Assembly (NCBI RefSeq): GCF_006442545.2
Contig: NZ_CP083952.1
Location: 2,969,501 to 3,033,500 of the forward strand
Source: Mesorhizobium sp. B2-1-8
Lineage (GTDB): Bacteria; Pseudomonadota; Alphaproteobacteria; Rhizobiales; Rhizobiaceae
DNA: 64,000 nt
Direction: 5' to 3'
How positions within the stretch are numbered: the stretch's first letter is position 1; each line of letters opens with the position of its first letter. The position numbers were made by a program, and so were the translations under genes. Below, in pieces: positions 8,866-17,286 of this stretch. The notes under the pieces are model-generated. The model ran no database searches and was not told the DNA's origin. It was given only the letters and a program-made list of their open reading frames with translations.

Positions 8866-9917
8866 TCCTAGATCCGATCCTGGATATGTTTCGCGGCAAG
8901 GCGGTGACCATCCCACCGCTCGACGGTGCCTTCCGTCCCAACACGCGGCTCGATGACGCGCCGGCTTTCGCCGAGCTGACCGAGCCGGACAATCTGCTGG
9001 TTGCCGATGGCCGGCTGCTGGCCTCCAGCGGCAACGCCGTCTATTCGCTTGTTGCTGGTGTGGAACCTGTCGTCGTCGAGACCTTTCCGTCTCCCATCAC
9101 GGCGCTGGCGCTTTCGCCTTCAGGCGAACTGACGGTGGGGCTGGAGAGCGGCAAGCTGTCGATCGCGGGCAGAGAGGTGCCCATGCCGGCAGGGGTCCGC
9201 TGCATTACCGCGCTTGCCTATGCAGGAGACGGTGCGCTGTGGCTGGCCAATGGTTCGGCCGAATTCGCGTCGTCGCAATGGGCCGCCGACCTGATGACGA
9301 AGGGCGCGTCCGGTTCGCTTTGGAAACGGGACGCGGCGGGTGACAAGTTCCGCAAGGTGGCCGGCGACATCGCCTTTCCCTATGGGCTTCACATTCTTGG
9401 CGACGATTTGTTGGTGAGCGAAAGCTGGCGCCATCAACTCGTGCGCTTCGATGCCGCGACCGGCAGCCGCTCGACTGCGTTGACGCATCTGCCCGGCTAT
9501 CCCGCGCGGCTGTCGCCGGCCGGCGATGGCGGGGCGTGGCTGACCCTGTTCGCTCCACGCAACCGGCTGATCGAATTCGTGCTGCAGGAAACGCACTATC
9601 GCCAGGACATGATCGACCAGGTACCGCCGGCCTACTGGATCGCCCCGGCGCTGGCATCCAACCGCAGTTTCCTCGAGCCGCTGCAATGCGGCGGCATCCG
9701 CACCATGGGCATTCACAAGCCGTGGTCGCCCAGTCGTTCCTACGGGCTGGTGGTCCGGCTCGACCGAGACATGCAGCCGCAATTCAGCCTGCACAGCCGC
9801 GCCAACGGCACGCGTCATGGCATCTGCAGCGTGGCGGAGGAAGGCGGCGAACTGTTCATCGCTTCCAGGGGCGGCGATTGCGTGCTGGCCGTCGACCCCG
9901 CCTCGGGAGGTTTCTGA
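8862..9917 (+). CDS. Free-standing SMP-30/strictosidine-synthase-like beta-propeller protein
   Basis: 351 aa with no signal peptide, predicted cytoplasmic. It has repeated beta-propeller blades (TEPDNLLVADGRLLASSG; ITALALSPSGELTVGLESG; IAFPYGLHILGDDLLVSESWRHQLVRFD; LPGYPARLSPAGDGGAWL). The order of motifs parallels the propeller fused to the preceding permease but is much diverged, and the FTDS and PDNI blocks are poorly kept. A lactone or ester hydrolase role is likely by family but unproven. ATG 8862 overlaps the upstream stop (ATGA), and its own stop overlaps the ATPase start (TGATG), so all three are translationally coupled. Confidence 0.8.
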   Translation: MILDPILDMFRGKAVTIPPLDGAFRPNTRLDDAPAFAELTEPDNLLVADGRLLASSGNAVYSLVAGVEPVVVETFPSPITALALSPSGELTVGLESGKLSIAGREVPMPAGVRCITALAYAGDGALWLANGSAEFASSQWAADLMTKGASGSLWKRDAAGDKFRKVAGDIAFPYGLHILGDDLLVSESWRHQLVRFDAATGSRSTALTHLPGYPARLSPAGDGGAWLTLFAPRNRLIEFVLQETHYRQDMIDQVPPAYWIAPALASNRSFLEPLQCGGIRTMGIHKPWSPSRSYGLVVRLDRDMQPQFSLHSRANGTRHGICSVAEEGGELFIASRGGDCVLAVDPASGGF

Positions 9918-11413
9918 TGGAGCCGATCGTTCGCCTCGAGAATGTCACCAAGAATTACCGTGGCGTGCCAGCGGTCAAGAATGTCACCTTCGAGCTACGC
10001 AAGGGCGAAATCCATGCGCTTCTTGGCGAGAATGGTGCCGGCAAGTCGACGCTGACCAAGATCATTGCCGGGGTGGTCGACGCCACGTCGGGCAAGATGT
10101 TGCACAAGGGCCAGGAGATCGCCTACGCCTCGCCGCATGCCGCGCTCGAGGCCGGCATCGCCATGGTGTTCCAGGAGACCAGCCTGGTGCCGTCGATGAC
10201 AGTGGCGCAGAACCTCTATCTCGGTACCGAAAAATTCCTCAACCGGTTGCGCGGCACGTATATTTCAGCACAGCAGTTCCTGCAGTCGTTGAATTTTCCG
10301 GTCGATCCGAACGCCATGGTGGCGACGCTGGGTGCCGCCAAGCGGCAGATGGTCGAGATCGCGCGCGCCGTGCACCACAATGCCGAGATCATCATCTTCG
10401 ACGAACCGACAGCGACGCTGACGCCGGAGGAGAAGCGGCATTTCTTCGCGCTGATCCGGCGGCTGAAGGCGAACGGTGTCTCGATCGTCTTCATCAGCCA
10501 TGCTCTGGAAGAGGCATTGATGATCGCCGACCGCATCACCATCCTGCGCGACGGCGAACTGGTGATCACCGACGACACGTCGGCCTTCGACCGCGACAAG
10601 ATCGTCGCCGCCATGGTCGGGCGCACTTTGTCGGGACAGATCTACCGCCAGCGCGACGAGGCCAGGCTGCGCATGCCCGGTAAGAAGGTGCTGTCGGTGC
10701 AGGATATCTCGATGAGCAATGTCGTGCGCAACAATTCCTTCTCGATCTTCGAGGGCCAGATCACCGGTGTGTTCGGGCTGATCGGCTCCGGCCGCACCGA
10801 GACCTTCAAGATCGTGTCGGGTATCTACAAGCGCGATTTTCTGCGCGGTGGGGCGATCGAACTCGACGACAGGCCGGTGCGCTACCTCGTGCCTAGCGAA
10901 GCGGTGGCGGACGGCATCGTTTATGTCACCGAGGACCGCAAGAGCGAAGGCATCTTCGAGACGATGGGTATTGCCGAAAACCTGTTCGGCGGGCTGCTGG
11001 CGGCGGGCCGCGAACAGGCCTGGGTGATCAACCAGCAGGAGATGCGCCAGCTTTCGGCGGAATGGACCAAGACGCTGAATATCAAGGCGATCAACGACAA
11101 TGCCCGTGTCGTCGAGCTGTCCGGCGGCAACCAGCAGAAGGTGGTGATCGGCAAGGGGCTGGTGCAGCAGCCGCGTATCGTCATCTTCGACGAACCGACG
11201 CGCGGCGTCGATGTCGGCGCCATCGCCGAGATCCACCAGATCATCAACCGGCTGGCCGACGAGGGCCTGGCTGTGGTGGTCATCTCGTCCTATTTGCCGG
11301 AGATCATGAACCTGTCGGATCGCATTCTCGTGTGCCGGCAGGGCCGTATCGTCGAGGAGTTTTCGCCGGCGGAGGCGACGGAGGAGAAGATTATGTACGC
11401 GGCGGTGCATTAG
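9917..11413 (+). CDS. Sugar ABC transporter ATP-binding protein, double NBD (RbsA/XylG-like)
   Basis: 498 aa with two nucleotide-binding domains. Domain 1 has Walker A GENGAGKST and Walker B IIIFDEPTATLT, with a degenerate signature LGAAKRQMVE. Domain 2 has the degenerate Walker A GLIGSGRTE usual for this family, signature LSGGNQQKVV and Walker B IVIFDEPTRGVD. It powers the permease pair 4386/6742. It is last in the operon, and a long palindrome follows its stop. Confidence 0.93.
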   Translation: MEPIVRLENVTKNYRGVPAVKNVTFELRKGEIHALLGENGAGKSTLTKIIAGVVDATSGKMLHKGQEIAYASPHAALEAGIAMVFQETSLVPSMTVAQNLYLGTEKFLNRLRGTYISAQQFLQSLNFPVDPNAMVATLGAAKRQMVEIARAVHHNAEIIIFDEPTATLTPEEKRHFFALIRRLKANGVSIVFISHALEEALMIADRITILRDGELVITDDTSAFDRDKIVAAMVGRTLSGQIYRQRDEARLRMPGKKVLSVQDISMSNVVRNNSFSIFEGQITGVFGLIGSGRTETFKIVSGIYKRDFLRGGAIELDDRPVRYLVPSEAVADGIVYVTEDRKSEGIFETMGIAENLFGGLLAAGREQAWVINQQEMRQLSAEWTKTLNIKAINDNARVVELSGGNQQKVVIGKGLVQQPRIVIFDEPTRGVDVGAIAEIHQIINRLADEGLAVVVISSYLPEIMNLSDRILVCRQGRIVEEFSPAEATEEKIMYAAVH

Positions 11414-11417
11414 TGTG

Positions 11418-11548
11418 TGTCGGTATTCAGGTGAGGCCGGCCTGCAAACGGCGGCTTCCTGCGCTTCCGGTGCTCACGTACGAAAAGTACGCTCCGCTCC
11501 GGTTCTCGGAACCCGTCGTTTCGACTCGGCCTGACCTGAATCTCGACA
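11418..11548. repeat. Long imperfect palindrome (about 60-bp arms)
   Basis: Starting 5 bases after the ATPase stop, the sequence from TGTCGGTATTCAGGT to ACCTGAATCTCGACA forms an inverted repeat about 130 bp long centred near 11483 (GTACGAAAAGTAC). Arms match at most positions with a few internal mismatches. It resembles dispersed rhizobial intergenic palindromes and could act as a transcription terminator for the sugar operon. Only one copy was noticed in this window. Confidence 0.8.
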
Positions 11549-11660
11549 CACCCCGGTCACGTCCATCGACAACGGCGGAAGGCGAAAACGTGAATCAAGT
11601 GAATGGATTGGCGGTGGTTATTAGTCGCCCGGTTCAAGGAACAAGCGAAAGGACCTGACC

Positions 11661-12071
11661 ATGGCCACCACAAAACTCGTTACTGATGCCGAGGTGGAGA
11701 AAATCCCGGCGGTGAAGGCGGTGTTCGACGATATCCGCGCGACACGCAAATCGGATTTCGTCAACAATTTCTGGCGCGGGTTGGCCAATGATCCGGCGGC
11801 GCTGAAGCGGATCTGGGAGCAGTTGAAGGTGGTAATGGTCGCGGACAGCGCCATCGACCCGCTGACCAAGGAAATGATCTATATCGCGGTGTCGACCGCC
11901 AATGGCTGCTCCTACTGCGTCCATTCGCACACGGCCGCCGCCCGCGCAAAGGGCATGACCGACGCGCAACATGGCGAACTGGTGTCGATCATCGGTCTCG
12001 CTGGCCAGACCAACCATCTGGTCACGGCCATGCAGATTCCAGTCGATCCGCAATTCGAGGTGAAGAGCTAG
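11661..12071 (+). CDS. AhpD-like / carboxymuconolactone decarboxylase family protein
   Basis: 136 aa, alpha-helical. It carries the AhpD-type redox motif in ANGCSYCVHSHTAAARAKG (Cys-x-x-Cys with the following His), the site that relays electrons to peroxiredoxin or reduces peroxides in family members. MIYIAVSTANGCSYC matches the core helix. It stands alone between the long palindrome and the phosphodiesterase gene. GGACCTGACC precedes ATG 11661, a modest ribosome site. Peroxide or electrophile defence is the likely role; the substrate is unknown. Confidence 0.85.
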   Translation: MATTKLVTDAEVEKIPAVKAVFDDIRATRKSDFVNNFWRGLANDPAALKRIWEQLKVVMVADSAIDPLTKEMIYIAVSTANGCSYCVHSHTAAARAKGMTDAQHGELVSIIGLAGQTNHLVTAMQIPVDPQFEVKS

Positions 12072-12191
12072 GTCTAGGAGCCAGCCGGCCAATCGGCGTG
12101 GGAGGAAAATTTGTCCCCAGCCTGTTAAGGAAGTGACATGTAACGGCACTAAGGAGACCCCACGCGAAGTCGCGCCGGTGGTTCTCCGGCA

Positions 12192-12215
12192 GCCGGCTCT
12201 CGCAGTGGAGCCGGC
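12192..12215 (+). promoter_or_regulatory. Hairpin covering the ribosome binding site of the phosphodiesterase gene
   Basis: GCCGGCTC (12192-12199) pairs perfectly with GAGCCGGC (12208-12215) around an 8-base loop, ending at the base before ATG 12216. The only purine-rich ribosome site, GGAG at 12207-12210, lies in the 3' arm. Folded RNA should therefore hide it. This is seen directly; a regulatory effect is inference. Confidence 0.5.
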
Positions 12216-13052
12216 ATGAAAATCGTCCAGATCACCGATACCCATTTCAGTCCGACCAAGCCGCATTTCAACGGCAATTGGGAGCCGCTCGCCGCCTGGA
12301 TCGCGCAAAGCGGCGCCGACCTCGTCATCCACACCGGCGACCTCAGTGTCGACGGCGCCGACAAGGACGCCGATATCAGCTTCTGCATGGAGCTGATGCG
12401 GGAAATCTCGGTCCCGATGCTGCTGGTGCCCGGCAATCACGATGTCGGCCATCTGCCCGGCTCGCTGCAGCCAGTCAATGCGGGGCGGCTCGAGCGCTGG
12501 CGCCGGTTGGTTGGCCCTGATTATTGGACGGAGGACGCCGGAAACTGGCGATTTATCGGTCTCGACAGCCTGCTGATGGGCTTCGATGATGCTGAGGAAG
12601 AGGCCCAGTTCGAATGGCTGCGTGCCGAGCTGGAAAGCCGTGGCGGCCGGCGCGCCGCGCTGTTCGCGCACAAGCCGCTGTTCATCGATGAACCTGGGGA
12701 GGGCGATACCGGTTACTGGAGTATCCGCCCGGCACAGAGGCAGCGTCTCTACGATTTGATCGCTGCCCATGATGTGGCGCTGTTTGCGAGCGGCCACCTG
12801 CACCGGGCATGGCAAGGCAAATACGAAAACACCGCTCTGGTATGGGGTCCGTCGGCGGCCTTCGTCGTCGGCGACATGGAGCGCGACATGCCGGGCGAGC
12901 GGCTGCTCGGCGCGATCGTGCATGAATTCGGCGACACAGTCATCAGCGAGATCGTCGCGATCCCCGGCATGAGCGTCCATGTCCTCGACGACGTGGTCGA
13001 GGAGGTTTATCCGCACGAGGCGCACAAGGTTCGCAGGAAGGTCGCGTCATGA
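12216..13052 (+). CDS. Calcineurin-like metallophosphoesterase (CpdA/GpdQ class III phosphodiesterase type)
   Basis: 278 aa, cytoplasmic. All five metal-site motifs are present: ITDTHF (DxH), HTGDLS (GDxx), VPGNHDVG (GNHD), a single His in FAHKPLF, and ASGHLHRAW (GHLH). This two-metal fold hydrolyses cAMP (CpdA), glycerophosphodiesters (GpdQ) or related diesters. Its stop overlaps the start of the ABC ATPase gene (ATGA), making it the lead gene of a CUT1 importer operon. That context favours a nutrient role, hydrolysing an imported phosphodiester, over cAMP signalling. Confidence 0.85.
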   Translation: MKIVQITDTHFSPTKPHFNGNWEPLAAWIAQSGADLVIHTGDLSVDGADKDADISFCMELMREISVPMLLVPGNHDVGHLPGSLQPVNAGRLERWRRLVGPDYWTEDAGNWRFIGLDSLLMGFDDAEEEAQFEWLRAELESRGGRRAALFAHKPLFIDEPGEGDTGYWSIRPAQRQRLYDLIAAHDVALFASGHLHRAWQGKYENTALVWGPSAAFVVGDMERDMPGERLLGAIVHEFGDTVISEIVAIPGMSVHVLDDVVEEVYPHEAHKVRRKVAS

Positions 13053-14206
13053 GCGCGCTCTCGCTTCGCGATCTGAACAAGTCCTTTGGCGGCAATGCAG
13101 TCCTGAACGGCGTCAGCCTCGATGTGGAAGCAGGCGAGTTCATTGCTTTGGTCGGTCCCTCGGGCTGCGGCAAAAGCACCTTGCTGCGCATCCTCGCCGG
13201 GCTTGATCATGCCGACAGCGGCGAGATTTTCGTCGGTGGCAAGGACATGTCGGCGGTCGCCGCAGCCGATCGCAACATCGCTATGGTGTTCCAGTCCTAC
13301 GCGCTCTATCCGCATCTGACCGCCGGCCAGAACATCGCGGTTCCGCTGGCCATGAAGCGGCTGAGCCGGACGCAGCGTCTGCCGCTGGTCGGCTCGGCCC
13401 TGCCGGGTCAGAAAGAGATCCACGCCGGGATTTCGCGGGATGTCCGCGAAATGGCGACCGTGCTCAAGATCGACCATCTGCTCGACCGCAAGCCTGGTCA
13501 GATGTCGGGCGGGCAGCGGCAGCGCGTGGCCCTGGCGCGCGCCATGGTGCGCCATCCCAGCATCTTCCTGATGGACGAACCGCTCTCCAACCTCGATGCC
13601 AATCTGCGCGTCCATGCCCGCGGCGAGATCGTCGAACTTCACCGCCGCGCCGGCGTTCCGACGCTCTATGTGACGCATGACCAGGCCGAAGCGCTTTCGA
13701 TGGCCGACCGCGTCGCGGTGATGATCGGCGGCAATCTGCTGCAACTCGCCGCGCCCGAGGCGATCTACAACGATCCCGCCCATATCGAGGTCGCCCGTTT
13801 CGTCGGCCAGCCGAGGATCAACATCATACCGGCGCTCGCCGAAAACGGTCGAATCAGTTTCGAGGGCATCCGGCTGGCCTTGCTGGAGAAAGTGGCGAAC
13901 GGCCCGGTCAGCCTCGGTATCCGGCCCGAATTCGTCAAACTGTCTCCCAGCGGGCGAAGCGGCCTTGCCGGGCGGATCGAGCGTCTGGAATTCCTCGGGT
14001 CGGAGGTCGTTGCCTATTGCCGGCTCGATGCAACCGGCGACAACGTCATCGCCAAGCTGGTGCCGCACGTGGCGAGGGACCTGATTGCGGGAATGCCGGT
14101 GGGTGTCCTTCTGTCACCCGAACAGGCCATGGTCTTCGGGCCGGAGGGAAAGCGGCTGCGCACGGCGAGTGCGGCGCCCGCACACCAGGAGCCGGCCTAT
14201 GTCTAG
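13049..14206 (+). CDS. ABC transporter ATP-binding protein, UgpC/MalK type
   Basis: 385 aa. Walker [11 protein letters not shown], signature [15 protein letters not shown], Walker [13 protein letters not shown], switch His in YVTHDQAEA, then a C-terminal OB-type (TOBE) regulatory part with [10 protein letters not shown]. It is somewhat longer than average because of an insertion before the signature (around residues 105-135). It energises permeases 14199 and 15119. It overlaps the phosphodiesterase before it (ATGA) and the permease after it (8 bases). Confidence 0.93.
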   Translation: MSALSLRDLNKSFGGNAVLNGVSLDVEAGEFIALVGPSGCGKSTLLRILAGLDHADSGEIFVGGKDMSAVAAADRNIAMVFQSYALYPHLTAGQNIAVPLAMKRLSRTQRLPLVGSALPGQKEIHAGISRDVREMATVLKIDHLLDRKPGQMSGGQRQRVALARAMVRHPSIFLMDEPLSNLDANLRVHARGEIVELHRRAGVPTLYVTHDQAEALSMADRVAVMIGGNLLQLAAPEAIYNDPAHIEVARFVGQPRINIIPALAENGRISFEGIRLALLEKVANGPVSLGIRPEFVKLSPSGRSGLAGRIERLEFLGSEVVAYCRLDATGDNVIAKLVPHVARDLIAGMPVGVLLSPEQAMVFGPEGKRLRTASAAPAHQEPAYV

Positions 14207-15122
14207 CATCGCGCTGGCGGGCAATGTCCCGAGCGCCGCGGCACTTCACAGGCGCAGCGAGGACCGGATCGCCTGGCTGCTGGCGGCTCCGGCGATCGTG
14301 CTTTTGCTGCTGTTCGTGCTGTTGCCGGTTGTTGCCGTCATCTTCCTCGGCTTCACCGACTTCGAGCTCGGCTATGGCAAATTTCGCCTGGTCGGCTTCG
14401 AGAACTACGCGCATCTCCTGACCGACCGCACCTTCCGCAGATCGCTGTGGAACACATCGGTCTATACGGCGATCGTCGCACCGGTCTCGATCGTGCTCGG
14501 TCTCGGCGTTGCCTTGCTGATCGAAGGCGAACCGCGTGCGCGTGGCTTCTTCCGCACCGTCTATTTCCTGCCGGTGGCGTCGCTGATCGTGGCCATGGCG
14601 ACCGTCTGGCAATATCTTTTCCATCCGACGATCGGACCGCTCAACGCACTGCTTGCACTGGCCGGCATTCCCGGCCCGAACTGGCTCGGCGCCTCGAATA
14701 CCGTGCTCTTCAGCCTGTCGATCATCGGCGTCTGGCAGTCGGTCGGTTTCAACATGGTGCTGTTCCTGGCGGGCCTGACGGCAATCCCGCGCGAGCTCTA
14801 TGCCGCCGCTCACGTCGACGGCGCGAAATCGGCGCTCGACCGGTTCTTCCTGGTCACTTGGCCGATGCTCGGGCCGACGACTCTGTTCGTCGTCACCATC
14901 AGCATCACCAATGCGGTGAAGGTCTTCGAGACTGTGAAGATGCTGACCGACGGCGGGCCTAACAAGGCCTCCGAAGTGCTGCTGTTCACCATCTACCAGG
15001 AAGGCTTCGTCTATCTGCGCGTCGGCTATGCCTCGGCGATGACGGTGGTCTTCCTGGCTATCCTCGTCGTGCTGATGCTTCTCCAATACCGCGTGCTCGA
15101 CCGGCGGGTGCATTACACATGA
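14199..15122 (+). CDS. ABC transporter permease, UgpA/MalF type
   Basis: 307 aa. The first ATG of the family-like sequence is at 14199 (MSSIALAGN), overlapping the ATPase stop; the frame stays open further upstream, but only within the ATPase gene. Six membrane segments, with the EAA coupling loop seen as ELYAAAHVDGAKSALDRFFLVTWPML. It pairs with the permease at 15119, whose start overlaps its stop (ATGA). Confidence 0.92.
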   Translation: MSSIALAGNVPSAAALHRRSEDRIAWLLAAPAIVLLLLFVLLPVVAVIFLGFTDFELGYGKFRLVGFENYAHLLTDRTFRRSLWNTSVYTAIVAPVSIVLGLGVALLIEGEPRARGFFRTVYFLPVASLIVAMATVWQYLFHPTIGPLNALLALAGIPGPNWLGASNTVLFSLSIIGVWQSVGFNMVLFLAGLTAIPRELYAAAHVDGAKSALDRFFLVTWPMLGPTTLFVVTISITNAVKVFETVKMLTDGGPNKASEVLLFTIYQEGFVYLRVGYASAMTVVFLAILVVLMLLQYRVLDRRVHYT

Positions 15123-15949
15123 CCAGCATTCCGGCCGGCCGCATCATCCGCTTCGCCCTGCTTTCGCTCGGCGCGCTGATGATCCTCGCGCCCTACATTT
15201 TCATGATCTCGACGGCGGGCAAGACGCAGAGCGACATCTTCACCTCGTCGCTGTCGCTCATCCCCGAGCATTTCTACTTTGCCGAGAATTTCGCCAAGGC
15301 GCTGAGCAAGGTGCCGATGGCAACGTTGCTGTGGAACGGCGTCCTTGTGTGCGCCCTCATCTTCTTCTTCCAGGTGCTGGTCGCCATTCCTTGCGCCTAC
15401 GCCATGGCCAAGCTGAAGTTCCGCGCCGCCCGGCTGATGATGGTGCTCGTCATGCTCGGCCTGCTGGTGCCGATCCATGCCACGGCGCTGCCGCTCTATG
15501 TCGCCTTCGACAGGATGTCGCTGCTCAACAGCTACACCGCGCTGGTCGCGCCGTTCACCATCTCGGTGTTCGCGATCTTCATGTTCCTGCAGTTCTTCCG
15601 CGCCATGCCCGACGACCTCATCCACGCGGCGCGGCTCGACGGCATGTCCGAGCTTGGGATCGTGGCGCGCGTCATCGTTCCCAACGCGTGGCCGGCAGTC
15701 ACCGCCTTCGCGATCTTCTCGGTTGTCGCGCACTGGAACGATCTCTACTGGCCGCTGATCGCCGTCAGCAAGCAGGCCTACGCCACGCCACCGCTCGGCC
15801 TGATGTATTTCCGTGCCGCCGAGGCAGGCGACGACTACGGCGCGCTGATGGCCGCCACTCTGATCATCACCCTTCCACTCGTCGTCGCCTTCCTGTTCGC
15901 ACAGAAGCGCTTCGTCGAAGGCATCACCATGACCGGTCTCAAAGGCTGA
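15119..15949 (+). CDS. ABC transporter permease, UgpE/MalG type
   Basis: 276 aa, six membrane segments. The EAA motif reads DDLIHAARLDGMSELGIVARVIVP, followed by the conserved end LPLVVAFLFAQKRFVEGITMTGLKG typical of MalG/UgpE proteins. It partners the permease at 14199 and is 26 bp before the binding-protein gene. Confidence 0.93.
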   Translation: MTSIPAGRIIRFALLSLGALMILAPYIFMISTAGKTQSDIFTSSLSLIPEHFYFAENFAKALSKVPMATLLWNGVLVCALIFFFQVLVAIPCAYAMAKLKFRAARLMMVLVMLGLLVPIHATALPLYVAFDRMSLLNSYTALVAPFTISVFAIFMFLQFFRAMPDDLIHAARLDGMSELGIVARVIVPNAWPAVTAFAIFSVVAHWNDLYWPLIAVSKQAYATPPLGLMYFRAAEAGDDYGALMAATLIITLPLVVAFLFAQKRFVEGITMTGLKG

Positions 15950-15975
15950 CCGGGTCGAACCAGGAGCACCAGCAT

Positions 15976-17241
15976 ATGAAGCAACTTCCCAGGATTCTCG
16001 CAGCGGCGGCGGTCTCGCTGGCGTTCGCCCTTCCGGCCTATGCCGACACGACGCTGACGGTTCATTATCCGATGCCCGGCTTCTTCAAGAACGTGATGGA
16101 CACGATCTCGAAGAAGTTCATGGAAGAAAATCCCGACATCAAGATACAGTTCGCCAGCCCGTCCGCCACCTATGAGGAAGGTATCCAGACCATCCTTCGC
16201 CAGGCCGGCACCGACGAGATGCCCGACATCACCTTCATCGGCCTCAATCGCCTCCGCATGCTCAACGAGCGCGACGTTGCCGTCGATCTTGGCCCGTTGG
16301 TCAAGAAGGAAGGCAACATGGCGGAACTCGGCTTTTCCGACGCGATCCTGAAGCTGGCGCAGGTCAACGGTAAGCAGGTCGGCCTCGCCTTCGCCACCTC
16401 GAACCCGATCATGTATTACAATGCCGACCTCGTGAAAGCCGCCGGCGGCGATCCGGACAATCCGCCCAAGACCTGGGACGAGGTGATCGCGCTCGGCGGC
16501 AAGATCAAGGCGCTCGGCAATGGCGTCGACGGCATCGACTTCCGCTGGCAAGGCGACGACTGGATGTTCTCGGCGCTGCTGTTCGGCGCCGGCGGCAAGA
16601 TGCTGAACGAGGACGAAAGCAAGGTCGCCTTCAACGGGCCGGAAGGCGAGAAGGCGGTGGAAATCCTGCAGCGGATGGTGAAGGAGGGCGGCATGCCGGT
16701 CTTCACCAAGCCGGCTGGCGAGCAGGCTTTCGCGGCCGGCAAGGTCGGCTTCGAATTCCAGTCCACCGGCGGGCTGGTCAACACCATCAAGAATGTCGGC
16801 GGCAAGTTCACGCTGCGCACGGCCAAGATCCCGCTGATCGATCCGGCCAACGGCCATCTGCCGACCGGCGGCAACGCCGTGGTCATCCTGACCAAGGATG
16901 CCGCCAAGCAGGACGCTGCCTGGAAATTCGCGAAATTCGCCGCCGGCCCTTATGGCGCGTCGGTCGTCGTGCCCGGCACCGGCTATGTCCCCAACAATGA
17001 ACTCGCGGCGAAATCGCCGGAATATCTCGGCGATTTCTACAAGAAGAACCCGCTGTTCCGGGCCGGACTCAGCCAGATGCCGCTGATGGTTCCGTGGTAT
17101 GCCTTCCCCGGCACCAACGGTGTGAAGGTGACGCAGACCATCGTCGACAACCTGTCGCGGATCGTCGACCAGTCGGCAACGCCGAACGAAGCACTCACTG
17201 ACGCGGCAAGCGACGTCGAAGGCATGCTGCCGACGCAGTAA
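15976..17241 (+). CDS. Extracellular solute-binding protein family 1 (UgpB/MalE type)
   Basis: 421 aa with a Sec signal peptide cleaved after AYA (PAYA|DTTLT, near residue 23). The mature part follows the large two-lobed family: EENPDIKIQFASPSATYEEG, DEMPDITFIGLNRLRML, PKTWDEVIALGGKIKALG, and AFAAGKVGFEF. It is encoded last in the phosphodiesterase-ABC operon, 26 bp after the permease, with AGGAGCACC as ribosome site for ATG 15976. Relatives bind glycerol-3-phosphate, glycerophosphodiesters, or oligosaccharides; the ligand cannot be fixed here. Confidence 0.92.
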   Translation: MKQLPRILAAAAVSLAFALPAYADTTLTVHYPMPGFFKNVMDTISKKFMEENPDIKIQFASPSATYEEGIQTILRQAGTDEMPDITFIGLNRLRMLNERDVAVDLGPLVKKEGNMAELGFSDAILKLAQVNGKQVGLAFATSNPIMYYNADLVKAAGGDPDNPPKTWDEVIALGGKIKALGNGVDGIDFRWQGDDWMFSALLFGAGGKMLNEDESKVAFNGPEGEKAVEILQRMVKEGGMPVFTKPAGEQAFAAGKVGFEFQSTGGLVNTIKNVGGKFTLRTAKIPLIDPANGHLPTGGNAVVILTKDAAKQDAAWKFAKFAAGPYGASVVVPGTGYVPNNELAAKSPEYLGDFYKKNPLFRAGLSQMPLMVPWYAFPGTNGVKVTQTIVDNLSRIVDQSATPNEALTDAASDVEGMLPTQ

Positions 17242-17253
17242 GGCCTGCCAAAG

Positions 17254-17276
17254 CCGCCGCGCCAATGGCGCGGCGG
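17254..17276. terminator. Bidirectional hairpin between convergent genes
   Basis: CCGCCGCGCC (17254-17263), loop AAT, GGCGCGGCGG (17267-17276): a perfect 10-bp GC stem in the 45-bp gap between the binding-protein gene (plus) and the amidohydrolase gene (minus). There is no long T-run on either side. Confidence 0.65.
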
Positions 17277-17286
17277 TGCCGGGCGG

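Noticed and set aside
7021..8916. 631-aa minus-strand open frame opposite the permease-propeller fusion
   Set aside because: Composition typical of an antisense shadow (long runs of charged residues); the plus-strand protein has clear motifs throughout.
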